Source of the DNA: Tropicibacter sp. R16_0
Lineage (GTDB): Bacteria; Pseudomonadota; Alphaproteobacteria; Rhodobacterales; Rhodobacteraceae
DNA length: 64,000 nucleotides
Reading direction: 5' to 3'
Assembly (NCBI RefSeq): GCF_017743935.1
Contig: NZ_JAGHRE010000002.1
Span: 62,001-126,000 of the forward strand
Under the pieces are notes generated by a model. The model had not been told where the DNA came from, made no database searches, and worked only from the letters and a program-made list of their open reading frames with translations. A program made the position numbers and the translations under genes. Shown here in pieces: positions 1 through 8,602 of the stretch (positions are counted from its first letter, which is position 1; each line of letters opens with the position of its first letter).

Positions 1-268
1 AGGCAAAGCGATAGATCTGCTTGATCGCCGACAGCCGCCGCGCGCGTGTCGATTTGGCCAGACCTTGGGCGTCGCAGTCGATCAGATAGGCCTCGACCAG
101 GTCCCGGTCGGCTGAGGAAAAGTCATGTTTGCGGTGCGCGATCCAGCCTGCAAAGTCCTTGAGATCGCGGCCATATGCCAGTTGCGTGTTGGTCGCCGCG
201 CCCAGTTCGGCGGCCTGCGCTTCAAGAAAGCTGGAAATCCATTGATCAGATGTGGCTGGGGCGGACAT
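1..268 (-). CDS. xerD: Tyrosine recombinase XerD, N-terminal part (cut by window edge)
   Basis: Reading leftward from the ATG at 268 gives about 89 residues that match the N-terminal core-binding (SAM-like) domain of XerC/XerD recombinases. It runs from WISSFLEAQAAELG through LAYGRDLKDFAGW to STRARRLSAIKQIYRFA, the end typical of XerD. XerD acts with XerC at dif to resolve chromosome dimers. The catalytic R-H-R-Y domain lies outside the window. The start lies only four bases past the stop of the upstream secreted-protein gene, so the two are probably cotranscribed. XerC cannot be excluded from this fragment, but the position next to aroK, opposite strand, is where roseobacters usually carry xerD. 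Confidence 0.85.
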   Translation of the reverse strand, partial: MSAPATSDQWISSFLEAQAAELGAATNTQLAYGRDLKDFAGWIAHRKHDFSSADRDLVEAYLIDCDAQGLAKSTRARRLSAIKQIYRFA

Positions 269-271
269 GGC

Positions 272-1795
272 TCACCCCCGTCCCAACAACATCAGCTGTA
301 GCGCCGCGCGGCGTGCCGTGTCTTCGAGGCCGACAGAGCGGAACGTGGCAAGGGCCGCAGTCAGGTCCGCCGGATTGCCACGCGCCCCACGGGTGAACAG
401 ATCCATCGCCATCAGGATCGCCTCGCCCAATTGGCCGTCGTCGATGGCACGTTGCACGTCCATTGGCAGTTCGGGATCGGTGGCGAACCCGTCTGATATC
501 GCTTGCGCCTGGGTATTGGGCGCAAAGGCGCGTCCCGGATCGCCCTGGGCAAGGGCCGCCAGGAATGTGTGCATCTGCGAGTTGCTGGGCGGCTTGCGCG
601 CGGCGTCCTCATAGCTTCCGGCCAGCAGGCGGATGCGCCACGCGAGGCTGGCGGCGTCTGGGTCGCTCAGCTTCTGGATGGCCAATTGATCTGCAAACAG
701 CTCGGCAAAGGCAACCTCGAGCTGGACGTCTTTCATCGCTTTCCAAACCGTGCTCAGCGCCTTGCTGATCGCGGCCTCGTTGCCTGTGCTCAATGCGGTT
801 TCAAACCGCTGAACTGCGCGCACCCGGTCCCAGACCCCGCCCGATGCGGCGGCTTGTCGGTCGGTGTAAAGACCCAACAGATGATTTGGCGTCAGGGCCC
901 CGATGCGGGTCAGACGCTCGGCGGCTTCAAGCTGCGCTTTCCAACCTGCCACATCGCGCAGATCAGCGGTGGCAAACGCCCGCGGCAATGAGGCGGTGGG
1001 CAGACGCTCACCAATGGTTTCGAACAGGCGGAACGTCAATGGATCTGGCCGCTGCGGTTGCGGCAGGGGCGGTGCGCCCTCAAAAATGTCCGGGCTCAGG
1101 AAACGGTCGAGCAGCGCCAGCTGTTCAGGCGGTAGCAGTTCCAAAGCGTGGGCGGTTTCCAGCGTCAGCGCGGCCGATTGCCAATCACCCAATCGGGCCT
1201 TGCAAAAGATCTGATCGCCATAGTCGCTAGAAAGGTAAGGCGCTGCAATCAAGGCCCCGCAGGCCCGATCCTCATCCCCGGTCAACAAGGTGGCATCGAA
1301 CCAGCGCTGAAACCGATCCTTGGTGTCGGTGGGACCGGCCAGTTGCACCAGAGCCTGTGTCGGGTCGACAGCGCCCAGCTGCATCAACCGGTCGAGGCGC
1401 GCCAGCAACATGGCCTCGCCAGCCTCGGCCCCTTGGGGCGCCCGGGTCTCGGACAGCAGCAGAGTGAACAGCAGCGTTTGCATCGCCGGGCTGCCGCGTA
1501 CGTTGATGCGGTCGATCATTTCGGCCAACCGCTCTGGGTCGCTGCCGGTCCACAGGTCAACCGGCAGGCCGGTGACGTTCGACGCGACAAGCCCCAAGGG
1601 CGGCGTCAACGCCTCGAGCGGGGTGGAGGTGATCTCGGGGCCCAGTCCGGTCTTGGACACGGGCGGCTCAAGCAGCACGGTGCCGGGCAGGTTCACGGCG
1701 GGCGTCTGGTTCAGCCAGTCGATCGCAGAAAGCGGTTGTTGGGCCAAACCGACGGCCGGAACGCAAAAAAGAAACAGGAAAACGCTAGTCCGCAT
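272..1795 (-). CDS. Secreted hypothetical protein, 507 aa
   Basis: A clear signal peptide opens the protein (MRTSVFLFLFCVPAVGLAQQ, cleavage likely after LAQ). The rest is soluble, rich in Ala and Leu, and reads as repeated short amphipathic helices, so an alpha-solenoid (TPR/SEL1-like) fold is likely. No catalytic motif was recognised. It lies between the 49-aa membrane protein gene, whose 3' end it overlaps by 11 bases, and xerD, four bases downstream; the three probably form one transcript divergent from aroK-aroB. It probably resides in the periplasm. Function unknown. Confidence 0.8.
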   Translation of the reverse strand: MRTSVFLFLFCVPAVGLAQQPLSAIDWLNQTPAVNLPGTVLLEPPVSKTGLGPEITSTPLEALTPPLGLVASNVTGLPVDLWTGSDPERLAEMIDRINVRGSPAMQTLLFTLLLSETRAPQGAEAGEAMLLARLDRLMQLGAVDPTQALVQLAGPTDTKDRFQRWFDATLLTGDEDRACGALIAAPYLSSDYGDQIFCKARLGDWQSAALTLETAHALELLPPEQLALLDRFLSPDIFEGAPPLPQPQRPDPLTFRLFETIGERLPTASLPRAFATADLRDVAGWKAQLEAAERLTRIGALTPNHLLGLYTDRQAAASGGVWDRVRAVQRFETALSTGNEAAISKALSTVWKAMKDVQLEVAFAELFADQLAIQKLSDPDAASLAWRIRLLAGSYEDAARKPPSNSQMHTFLAALAQGDPGRAFAPNTQAQAISDGFATDPELPMDVQRAIDDGQLGEAILMAMDLFTRGARGNPADLTAALATFRSVGLEDTARRAALQLMLLGRG

Positions 1796-1934
1796 TCAGT
1801 ATCACCGGTTGCGTAACCTCGGACTGCGGCGCAGAAAAATCGACGCCAAAGAACGGGCCAACATACGCATATCCCACCAACCCGATCACACACAGACACA
1901 GGACATACACCAGAAATTTGATCAAGCGACCCAT
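1785..1934 (-). CDS. Small membrane protein, 49 aa
   Basis: An ATG at 1934 opens a 49-codon frame ending in TAG at 1785-1787. The product begins MGRLIKFLVYVLCLCVIGLVGY, giving one transmembrane segment at about residues 5-25. A short tail of about 24 residues with acidic and polar positions follows and ends ILNAD. The frame overlaps the start of the downstream secreted protein by 11 bases, which suggests translational coupling. It is the first gene of the leftward unit divergent from aroK, with about 80 bases between the two starts. Coding status is inferred from the coupling and the coherent membrane segment; the family was not recognised. Confidence 0.6.
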   Translation of the reverse strand: MGRLIKFLVYVLCLCVIGLVGYAYVGPFFGVDFSAPQSEVTQPVILNAD

Positions 1935-2013
1935 CACGCCTCGCAGCCTCAATTTGCTCTTTTGACCAAGTTATAACTGGCCTTTTTCTCAAGATCACGT
2001 CATTCACTGAAGA

Positions 2014-2601
2014 ATGAGTGAAATTGAGCATAACACGGCCCATACCCGCGCAGGCAGTGACCTGAAAGTCAGGAAAACCATAGTCATGGTAGGCATGATG
2101 GGGGCTGGAAAGACCGCCGTGGGGCGTGCTTTGGCCGCGCGGTTGGGGGTTCCGTTCCTCGACAGCGATGCCGAGATCGAATCAGCGGCCAACATGTCCA
2201 TCCCCGAGATTTTCGAACGCGATGGCGAGCCGTTCTTTCGCGCCAAGGAAAGCCAGGTGATCGGGCGACTGCTGGACGAGGAGCGCTGTGTCCTGTCGAC
2301 CGGGGGCGGGGCGTTTCTGTCGCCGGACAACCGCGCGATGATCTCGGAACGCGGTGCGTCGGTCTGGCTCAAGGCGGATCTGGACGTGCTGTGGAACCGC
2401 GTTCGACACAAGGACACGCGCCCGCTTTTGCGCACACCCGACCCGCGTGCGACGTTGCGCGCCTTGTACGAGGCCCGCGTGCCGCTTTATGCGCAGGCTG
2501 ACCTGACGGCCGTCTCGGATGGTGAGGCGTCGATCGAGGAAATGGTGGATCGGGTGATCGAGGTTCTGAAAACCCGTCCCGATGTTGTCGAGCAAGGATA
2601 A
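2014..2601 (+). CDS. aroK: Shikimate kinase
   Basis: AroK phosphorylates shikimate at the 3-OH using ATP, the fifth step of chorismate and aromatic amino-acid synthesis, in the cytoplasm. The 195-aa protein has the Walker A loop G27-T34 (GMMGAGKT), the shikimate-binding DSD at residues 50-52, the GGG at 97-99 and the RP pair of the lid region at 136-137. About 20 residues precede the core, slightly longer than enterobacterial AroK. aroB starts six bases after the stop, so the two form one operon, as in many proteobacteria. Confidence 0.96.
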   Translation: MSEIEHNTAHTRAGSDLKVRKTIVMVGMMGAGKTAVGRALAARLGVPFLDSDAEIESAANMSIPEIFERDGEPFFRAKESQVIGRLLDEERCVLSTGGGAFLSPDNRAMISERGASVWLKADLDVLWNRVRHKDTRPLLRTPDPRATLRALYEARVPLYAQADLTAVSDGEASIEEMVDRVIEVLKTRPDVVEQG

Positions 2602-2607
2602 GGGCAA

Positions 2608-3720
2608 ATGCAGCAAGTGGTTCATGTCGATCTGGGCGAACGCTCTTATGATGTGCAGATCGGGCCGGGCCTGATTGATCAGGCGGGCGACTGGATCGCG
2701 CCGCTGCTGGCGCGCCCGCGTGTTGCCGTTTTGACGGACGAAACGGTGGCCGAACTGCATCTGGAGGCCCTGCGCGCAGGTCTGGCCAAGGCCGGAATCG
2801 ACATGGTGTCGCTGGCCTTGCCTGCCGGCGAAAGCACCAAGGGCTGGCCACAGTTCACCCGCGCGGTTGAATGGCTGTTGGAGCAGAAGATCGAGCGCAA
2901 CGACATCGTGGTCGCCTTTGGCGGCGGCGTCATTGGCGATCTGGCGGGCTTTGCCGCTGCTGTACTGCGGCGCGGTGTGCGGTTTGTTCAGATCCCGACG
3001 TCCTTGCTGGCGCAGGTCGATAGTTCGGTGGGCGGTAAGACCGGCATCAATTCCCTTGCAGGCAAGAACCTGATCGGCGCGTTTCATCAGCCCTCGCTGG
3101 TTTTGGCGGATACGGCCGTGCTTGGCACGCTGACAGCGCGCGATTTCCTGGCCGGCTACGGCGAGGTCGTGAAATACGGGCTGCTGGGCGATGCTGATTT
3201 CTTTGACTGGCTGGAACAACAAGGCCCGGTTTTGGCGGCGGGCGACATGGCGGCCCGGGTCGAGGCTGTCACGCGCTCGGTCCAGATGAAGGCCGACATC
3301 GTCTCGCGCGACGAAACCGAGCAGGGCGACCGCGCGTTGCTGAACTTGGGGCACACGTTCTGTCATGCGATTGAGGCGGCGACCGGCTATTCCGACCGAC
3401 TGCTGCACGGCGAAGGCGTGGCCATTGGCTGCGCCCTGGCGTTTGAGCTGTCCTCGCGCCTTGGGCTCTGCTCGCAAGAGGATCCGAGCCGGGTGCGCGC
3501 GCATCTGAAAGCGATGGGAATGAAGACCGATCTGGCCGACATCCCCGGTGAGTTGCCAAGTGCGCAGGCGCTGGTCGATCTGATGGGACAGGACAAGAAA
3601 GTGGTCGACGGACAGCTGCGCTTTATCCTTGCTCGCGGGATTGGCGAGGCGTTTGTGACCGCTGATGTGCCGCCCCCCGCTGTGGTCGAGGTGCTTGAGG
3701 ACGCGCTAACAACCGTTTGA
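2608..3720 (+). CDS. aroB: 3-dehydroquinate synthase
   Basis: AroB converts DAHP to 3-dehydroquinate using NAD and a divalent metal, the second step of the shikimate pathway. The 370-aa protein shows the nucleotide-binding GGGVIGDLAGF at residues 105-115, the DSSVGGKTGIN loop at 138-148, GYGEVVKYG at 183-191, and the metal-binding NLGHTFCHAIE stretch near residue 250. Length is normal for the family. It is the second gene of the aroK-aroB operon and ends 12 bases before the convergent site-2 protease gene. Confidence 0.97.
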   Translation: MQQVVHVDLGERSYDVQIGPGLIDQAGDWIAPLLARPRVAVLTDETVAELHLEALRAGLAKAGIDMVSLALPAGESTKGWPQFTRAVEWLLEQKIERNDIVVAFGGGVIGDLAGFAAAVLRRGVRFVQIPTSLLAQVDSSVGGKTGINSLAGKNLIGAFHQPSLVLADTAVLGTLTARDFLAGYGEVVKYGLLGDADFFDWLEQQGPVLAAGDMAARVEAVTRSVQMKADIVSRDETEQGDRALLNLGHTFCHAIEAATGYSDRLLHGEGVAIGCALAFELSSRLGLCSQEDPSRVRAHLKAMGMKTDLADIPGELPSAQALVDLMGQDKKVVDGQLRFILARGIGEAFVTADVPPPAVVEVLEDALTTV

Positions 3721-3732
3721 TTTCTAACGAGG

Positions 3733-4803
3733 TCAGCGGCCTTTGATGATCATCAATTCGCCGACGTTTTCACGCGTGATGTAACCGATCAATTGCCCGT
3801 CTGACGTGCAGACGGCCACGGCGGCGGCACCCTTGTGCAGCCAATCCAGCACGGCCTCCAACCCGGTGATCAGGGGCACGCGCGGGATGTTGGTGTCGAT
3901 GATCTCGCGCACGGACGTGCTGCGCGGGGTGTCCTCGGCCAGCACCTGAAACAGGCGCTCGCGGGTGACAAAGCCCAAAAGATAGCCTTGCGTATCAACC
4001 ACCGGAAACTCGTGCTGCGTTGTTCGGATCACGGCGTCTGCGGTGGTGGTCAGCGTGTCGTCCGGGCTCAGCCGTTCAAAGCTGGTGATCATGGCGTCCC
4101 GTGCGAGCAATCGGCGCGAGACGGAGCGCATGGCAACGTCCTGGTTTTCGGCGTTGGCCGCAACAAAGACAAAGACCGCTATCAGAACCAGCACCGGATT
4201 GCCGGTCATCAGCCCGCCAAATCCCAGCAGCACGGCCACCACCTGACCCGCGATCGAGGCGATGCGCGTGGCGCGCACCCGATCCATTGTCAGGCACAAG
4301 GCGGCGCGAAACACCCGGCCGCCGTCCATCGGAAAGGCGGGGATCATGTTGAAGATCGCCAGAAACAGGTTCACAAGCGCCAGCCGCGTCATGAAATCCG
4401 CAACCGGCGTATCGATGCTGTCCAGCGTGTCGAAATTCGGCCAGGCGCCGAGCAGGACGAGAACACCCCAGATCACCACATTCACCGCCGGACCAGCGAG
4501 GGCCACGGCAATCTCTTGTGCAGGTTTTTCGGGCATCCGTTCCAGTCGCGCCAGCCCGCCGATGGGCAACAGCGTGATGTCGGGTGTCTTGATGCCATAG
4601 CGCCGCGCTATCAGGGCGTGGCCAAACTCATGCGCCAGGACACATGCAAAAAGGGCCAGCACAAAAGCGATGTTTTCAATCGCCCCTGGCCAGCCCTGAT
4701 CTGAATAGGCCCTCAGGCCAACCCAAGCGAGCAAAAGGAAGAAAGTGACATGGATCCTGAGGTCCGAACCGAGCAGGCGGCCAACGGAAAAGGACCATGT
4801 CAT
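3733..4803 (-). CDS. Site-2 protease family (M50) membrane metalloprotease with CBS domains
   Basis: A 356-aa intramembrane protease of the S2P/M50 family. The zinc motif HEFGH is at residues 58-62 in the second membrane helix, and the second metal ligand motif NMIPAFPMDGGR is at 152-163, so the catalytic residues are intact. About six membrane segments fill the first 220 residues. The C-terminal 130 residues form a pair of CBS repeats, one of them around FVTRERLFQVL, suggesting control by an adenine nucleotide or energy state. It is 21 bases downstream of ssb and probably read from the same promoter. Its substrate cannot be told from sequence; it is distinct from RseP at 23.1 kb, which has PDZ domains. 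Confidence 0.9.
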   Translation of the reverse strand: MTWSFSVGRLLGSDLRIHVTFFLLLAWVGLRAYSDQGWPGAIENIAFVLALFACVLAHEFGHALIARRYGIKTPDITLLPIGGLARLERMPEKPAQEIAVALAGPAVNVVIWGVLVLLGAWPNFDTLDSIDTPVADFMTRLALVNLFLAIFNMIPAFPMDGGRVFRAALCLTMDRVRATRIASIAGQVVAVLLGFGGLMTGNPVLVLIAVFVFVAANAENQDVAMRSVSRRLLARDAMITSFERLSPDDTLTTTADAVIRTTQHEFPVVDTQGYLLGFVTRERLFQVLAEDTPRSTSVREIIDTNIPRVPLITGLEAVLDWLHKGAAAVAVCTSDGQLIGYITRENVGELMIIKGR

Positions 4804-4824
4804 CGCATTCCTCCTAGATGTTCA

Positions 4825-5361
4825 TCAGAACGGGATCTCGTCGTCGTCGATGCCGCCCGATGCCGGTCCGCGACCACCGCCGCCACCTTGGGAACCGCCG
4901 CCGCCATAGGGATCACCGCCACCTGCGGGACCGCTGTCATAGCCACCACCGTAGCCACCGCCCTGGCCGCCACCGCCGCCATAGCCGCCGCCACCGCTGC
5001 CGCCGCCATCGCGACCGTCCAGCATGGTCAGGGTCGAACCGAAGCCCTGCAGCACCACCTCGGTCGAATAGCGATCCTGGCCGGATTGGTCCTGCCATTT
5101 GCGGGTTTGCAGCTGCCCTTCGACGTAAACCTTGGAGCCTTTGCGCAAATACTGCTCGGCGACGCGCACCAGACCTTCGTTGAAGATCGCGACCGAGTGC
5201 CACTCGGTCCGTTCGCGGCGCTCGCCGGTGTTGCGGTCTTTCCAGGTTTCCGAGGTCGCGATGCGCAGGTTGCATACCTTGCCGCCGTTCTGGAACGTGC
5301 GCACCTCGGGGTCGCGGCCCAGGTTGCCGATGAGAATGACTTTGTTGACTGAGCCAGCCAT
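4825..5361 (-). CDS. ssb: Single-stranded DNA-binding protein
   Basis: Ssb coats single-stranded DNA in replication, repair and recombination. The 178-aa protein starts [19 protein letters not shown], the usual OB-fold N-terminus; the OB domain covers about residues 1-115. A long glycine-rich linker follows (about 120-170), and the acidic protein-interaction tail DDDEIPF ends the chain. Its upstream region carries no GTTC-N7-GTTC box, so SOS control is not evident here. Confidence 0.97.
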   Translation of the reverse strand: MAGSVNKVILIGNLGRDPEVRTFQNGGKVCNLRIATSETWKDRNTGERRERTEWHSVAIFNEGLVRVAEQYLRKGSKVYVEGQLQTRKWQDQSGQDRYSTEVVLQGFGSTLTMLDGRDGGGSGGGGYGGGGGQGGGYGGGYDSGPAGGGDPYGGGGSQGGGGGRGPASGGIDDDEIPF

Positions 5362-5577
5362 GGTTTTCCCCGTGTTGTTTTTGTCTGGGTGAATCGAATC
5401 TGTATCCGATTGGTCAACTGACCCTATACGCCCTGCATCGTGGTTAAAACATCAGATCACCCGGCAAAAGCCGTGCAGAATCCCGCCAACAGATCACGAC
5501 CCCAAAGGCAGTACTTTCAATCGCGTTAAAACAAAGTATATTCCCGGTCGAGGTTGAACGATCAGGACAACACAAAG

Positions 5578-6156
5578 ATGCGCAGGCTTGGCCTTGGGAT
5601 AGTGATTGCTTCGATAGGACTGACTTCGGTTCCGGTCCACGCTGACATGTTCTCGAACAAGAACCGGCGCGACATATTCCGCAACCAAGCCAAGCTTTTG
5701 GATACCCGCGGCGCCTCGCAATACGAAAATTCCACCCGGCTGAAACCACCAAGCGCCTATGGCACCTTCGACAAGCGCTATACCGGCAAGTATCGCGGTG
5801 AATACATGGACATGGCGCGCAAGGCCGCGCGCCGCCACAATGTCCCCGAAGAGCTGTTCCTGCGTCTGGTGCAGCAGGAAAGCAACTGGAACCCACACGC
5901 CAAATCGCACAAGGGTGCCCTGGGTCTGGCTCAGCTGATGCCCGCCACGGCGCGTTCGCTTGGGGTGAACCCCAAGGATCCTTATGAGAACCTGGATGGC
6001 GGCGCGCGGTATCTGTCGCGCCAATATCGCAAGTTCAAATCCTGGCGTTTGGCCTTGGCCGCCTACAATGCGGGCCCCGAGGCGGTTCAACGTTATGGCG
6101 GTGTGCCGCCCTATAAAGAAACCAAGAACTACGTGAAAAAGATCTGGGGCAGCTGA
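5578..6156 (+). CDS. Soluble lytic murein transglycosylase (SLT domain), secreted
   Basis: A 192-aa periplasmic enzyme that cleaves the MurNAc-GlcNAc bond of peptidoglycan to give 1,6-anhydro ends. A signal peptide ([22 protein letters not shown]) precedes an SLT/lysozyme-like domain at about 75-190. The catalytic Glu is E101 in QQESNWNP. The supporting motifs [13 protein letters not shown] (113-125) and [10 protein letters not shown] are present. The ATG at 5578 was chosen because it begins the signal peptide; a TTG at 5554 would add eight polar residues and has its only purine run directly abutting the codon. It is a short single-domain member of family 1. A single gene with about 110 bases on its 3' side. 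Confidence 0.9.
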   Translation: MRRLGLGIVIASIGLTSVPVHADMFSNKNRRDIFRNQAKLLDTRGASQYENSTRLKPPSAYGTFDKRYTGKYRGEYMDMARKAARRHNVPEELFLRLVQQESNWNPHAKSHKGALGLAQLMPATARSLGVNPKDPYENLDGGARYLSRQYRKFKSWRLALAAYNAGPEAVQRYGGVPPYKETKNYVKKIWGS

Positions 6157-6265
6157 GGCGGCTCGACTATTTTCCGACAAAAACACATGGGAATTGCGCT
6201 GGATCAAATTCCGGCGTAGTTGCTTTGGGTTAACTGACTTGGCCTGACCTTTCGGAGCCCTTTGC

Positions 6266-7417
6266 ATGTCCTTGACCCGTTTCTGCTTTGCCGCTGTCCT
6301 TTCTGTGGCTGTTCCGCCTTTGCAGGCCACGGCCGCACCCTTGGACAGTGTCGAGGCTCTGGGCGAGGCGTTGTTTTTCGACACCAACCTGTCGGCCAAC
6401 CGCACCCTGTCTTGCGCCAGCTGTCACAACGCCGAAGCCGGGTTTGCCGACCCGCGCGAAACGGATGCGGGGCGTGCGGTCTCCTTAGGCGATGATGGGG
6501 TGTCCTTGGGCGATCGCAACGCCCCTACGGCGAGCTACGCGGCGCTGACGCCTGCGTTCCATCTGAATGACGAGGGCGAATGGGTTGGCGGCATGTTCTG
6601 GGACGGGCGTGAACCGGATCTGGCCGGGCAGGCGGGAGGCCCGCCGCTGAACCCGATCGAGATGGGGATGGCGGACAAACCGGCAGTTGCTGCGCGTCTG
6701 GCCGAGGACGCGGGCTATGTCAGCGCTTTCCAAACGCTGTTCGATGTGGATGTGACAACCCAACCCGAGCAGGCCTATGCGGCCATGACCCAAGCCATTG
6801 CCGCGTTTGAAGCAACCGAGCAATTCGCGCCCTTTGACAGCAAATATGACCGGTACCTGCGCGGCGAGGTGGAACTGACGCGGGATGAAGAACTGGGCCG
6901 TGTCCTGTTCTTCTCTGAGCAGTTCACCAACTGCAACCAGTGCCACCAGTTGAAGACCAGCCCGCTTGATCCAGCCGAAACGTTCACCGATTACACCTAT
7001 CACAACATCGGCGTGCCCCCGAACCTGAAAGCGCGCGCTGTAAACGGCGTTGCGGTGGGCACGCAGGACCTGGGGCTACTTGCAAACCCAATGGTGGATG
7101 ATCCGGCACAAGGCGGCAAATTCAAGGTGCCGACCTTGCGCAACGTGGCTGTCACCGGCCCTTACATGCACAATGGGGTGTTCAACGACCTGCGCACGGT
7201 GGTCCTGTTCTACAACAAGTACAACACCAAGGCCAAAGCGCGCCAGATCAACCCTGAGACCGGCGAACCCTGGCGTTGGCCCGAGGTGCCACAGAACCTG
7301 GCGGTCAAGGAACTGACCCACGGACCCGCGTTGGACGACCAGCGGATCGACGCGCTGGTGGCATTCTTGAAAACGTTGACGGACGAGAGATATGAGCCGC
7401 TGCTTGAGGATGAATAG
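6266..7417 (+). CDS. Di-haem cytochrome c peroxidase / MauG family protein
   Basis: A 383-aa periplasmic di-haem protein of the bacterial cytochrome c peroxidase (CcpA/MauG) family. A signal peptide covers residues 1-24. Two c-type haem sites are seen: CASCH at 50-54 and CNQCH at 223-227. Family motifs FWDGREPDLAGQA (about 111-123) and PTLRNVAVTGPYMHNGVF follow. Classical members reduce hydrogen peroxide with electrons from cytochrome c; MauG-like members oxidise protein side chains. The sequence alone does not separate these roles. No mau or cofactor genes are adjacent, so peroxide detoxification is the simpler reading. Confidence 0.9.
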   Translation: MSLTRFCFAAVLSVAVPPLQATAAPLDSVEALGEALFFDTNLSANRTLSCASCHNAEAGFADPRETDAGRAVSLGDDGVSLGDRNAPTASYAALTPAFHLNDEGEWVGGMFWDGREPDLAGQAGGPPLNPIEMGMADKPAVAARLAEDAGYVSAFQTLFDVDVTTQPEQAYAAMTQAIAAFEATEQFAPFDSKYDRYLRGEVELTRDEELGRVLFFSEQFTNCNQCHQLKTSPLDPAETFTDYTYHNIGVPPNLKARAVNGVAVGTQDLGLLANPMVDDPAQGGKFKVPTLRNVAVTGPYMHNGVFNDLRTVVLFYNKYNTKAKARQINPETGEPWRWPEVPQNLAVKELTHGPALDDQRIDALVAFLKTLTDERYEPLLEDE

Positions 7418-7513
7418 GCCATGCCGCAGAGCGGCGTAAGCCGCGCTTGATTGCTGCGTTTGCGCGGTCCTAGGCTGTTGGGGAACGAATATCCAACGCC
7501 CGCAGGTCCGCCA

Positions 7514-8476
7514 ATGTCCCATGATGTGCCCCATATCCCGCCCGAGACGCTGAAAAACTGGCAGCGTCTGGTCGACCTGGTGGCCCGTCTGGCGGATGTC
7601 CCCGCCAGCCTGATCATGAAGACGGACGATCCCGAACACTCGGTCCTGGTCACCAGCGAACATCCCGACAATCCCTATCCGGTGGGGATGGAGTTTCGGC
7701 TCAACCCCAAGCTCTATTGCCAGGGCGTGTTCGAAAACGATGGCGAGCTGGTGGTCGAAGATGCCACCTGTGATCCCCGCTGGCAGGACAACGAAGACCT
7801 GGACCACGGCATGTCGTTTTACATCGGCTTGCCGCTGAAATGGCCTGATGGCGCAATCTTTGGCACGATCTGTGTGCTGGACCGCGACCGTAACCGCCGC
7901 GCGCTTCTGTTTCGCGAGGGGCTGGCCCAGTTCGCGCGGTTGGTCGAACAGGATTTGGCTTTGTTGCAAGAGGTTTACCTGCGCCGCGCGCTGGAAGCCA
8001 AGCTGACCGAGACGATGGAACATCTGGAGCAACGCGTCGATGACCGCACCCGCGCCCTGCAAGAGGCGAACACGGCCTTGCGCGTTCTGCTCAGCAGTGT
8101 CGAGGATGACCGCCGCGCACGGGACGAGGAAATCCTGTCTCAGGTGCGGTCCATGGTTTGGCCTTATTTCGAACGGCTGCGCGACCGGATCGGGCAGGCA
8201 GAGCCGCAGCGGTCTTATCTGGATCTGGCGGAACAGAACCTGGCACAGATCACCTCGGCCATGACCGATCAATTGTCCGAGGCCTTTGCCATCATGACGC
8301 CGACCGAGATCGAAGTGGCGCAGATGGTGATGGCTGGAAAGACCACCAAAGACATCGCCAAGGCGCTGTCGCGTGAGACGTCGACCATTGATTTTCACCG
8401 CAACAACATCCGCCGGAAACTGGGGCTGGAAGGGCGCGGATCGAACCTGCGGAGCCATCTCCTCGCGATTTCGTGA
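7514..8476 (+). CDS. GAF-domain LuxR-family transcriptional regulator
   Basis: A 320-aa regulator. A GAF sensor domain spans about residues 10-165 and includes FYIGLPLKWPDGAIFGTICVLD. A coiled-coil linker rich in Glu and Arg lies at about 165-215. A LuxR/GerE helix-turn-helix at about 255-315 contains LTPTE-like MTPTEIEVAQMVMAGKTTKDIA and a recognition helix ending NNIRRKLGL. The start at 7514 is preferred over a TTG at 7451 because an AGG lies upstream and the GAF-containing protein begins cleanly here. The ligand of the GAF domain is unknown. A likely target is the exported MBL-fold gene 126 bases downstream, but this is inference from position. Confidence 0.85.
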   Translation: MSHDVPHIPPETLKNWQRLVDLVARLADVPASLIMKTDDPEHSVLVTSEHPDNPYPVGMEFRLNPKLYCQGVFENDGELVVEDATCDPRWQDNEDLDHGMSFYIGLPLKWPDGAIFGTICVLDRDRNRRALLFREGLAQFARLVEQDLALLQEVYLRRALEAKLTETMEHLEQRVDDRTRALQEANTALRVLLSSVEDDRRARDEEILSQVRSMVWPYFERLRDRIGQAEPQRSYLDLAEQNLAQITSAMTDQLSEAFAIMTPTEIEVAQMVMAGKTTKDIAKALSRETSTIDFHRNNIRRKLGLEGRGSNLRSHLLAIS

Positions 8477-8602
8477 TCACCGAATAGGGGGATTGCCCCC
8501 ATATTCCCCCGTGATTTTTCTGATCTGATCCTGCGTTTCCCTGGGGGATAGCCTGTTCCCAGCATCCCGCTTCGGGGAGGCTGAGTACAGGGAGACAAGA
8601 CT

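Noticed and set aside
5554-5577. TTG start for the lytic transglycosylase
   Set aside because: It adds eight polar residues ahead of a good signal peptide and its purine run abuts the codon; the ATG at 5578 fits better.
8487-8500. GGGGG/CCCCC hairpin after the LuxR-type gene
   Set aside because: Only five base pairs and no T-run directly after; too weak to call a terminator.
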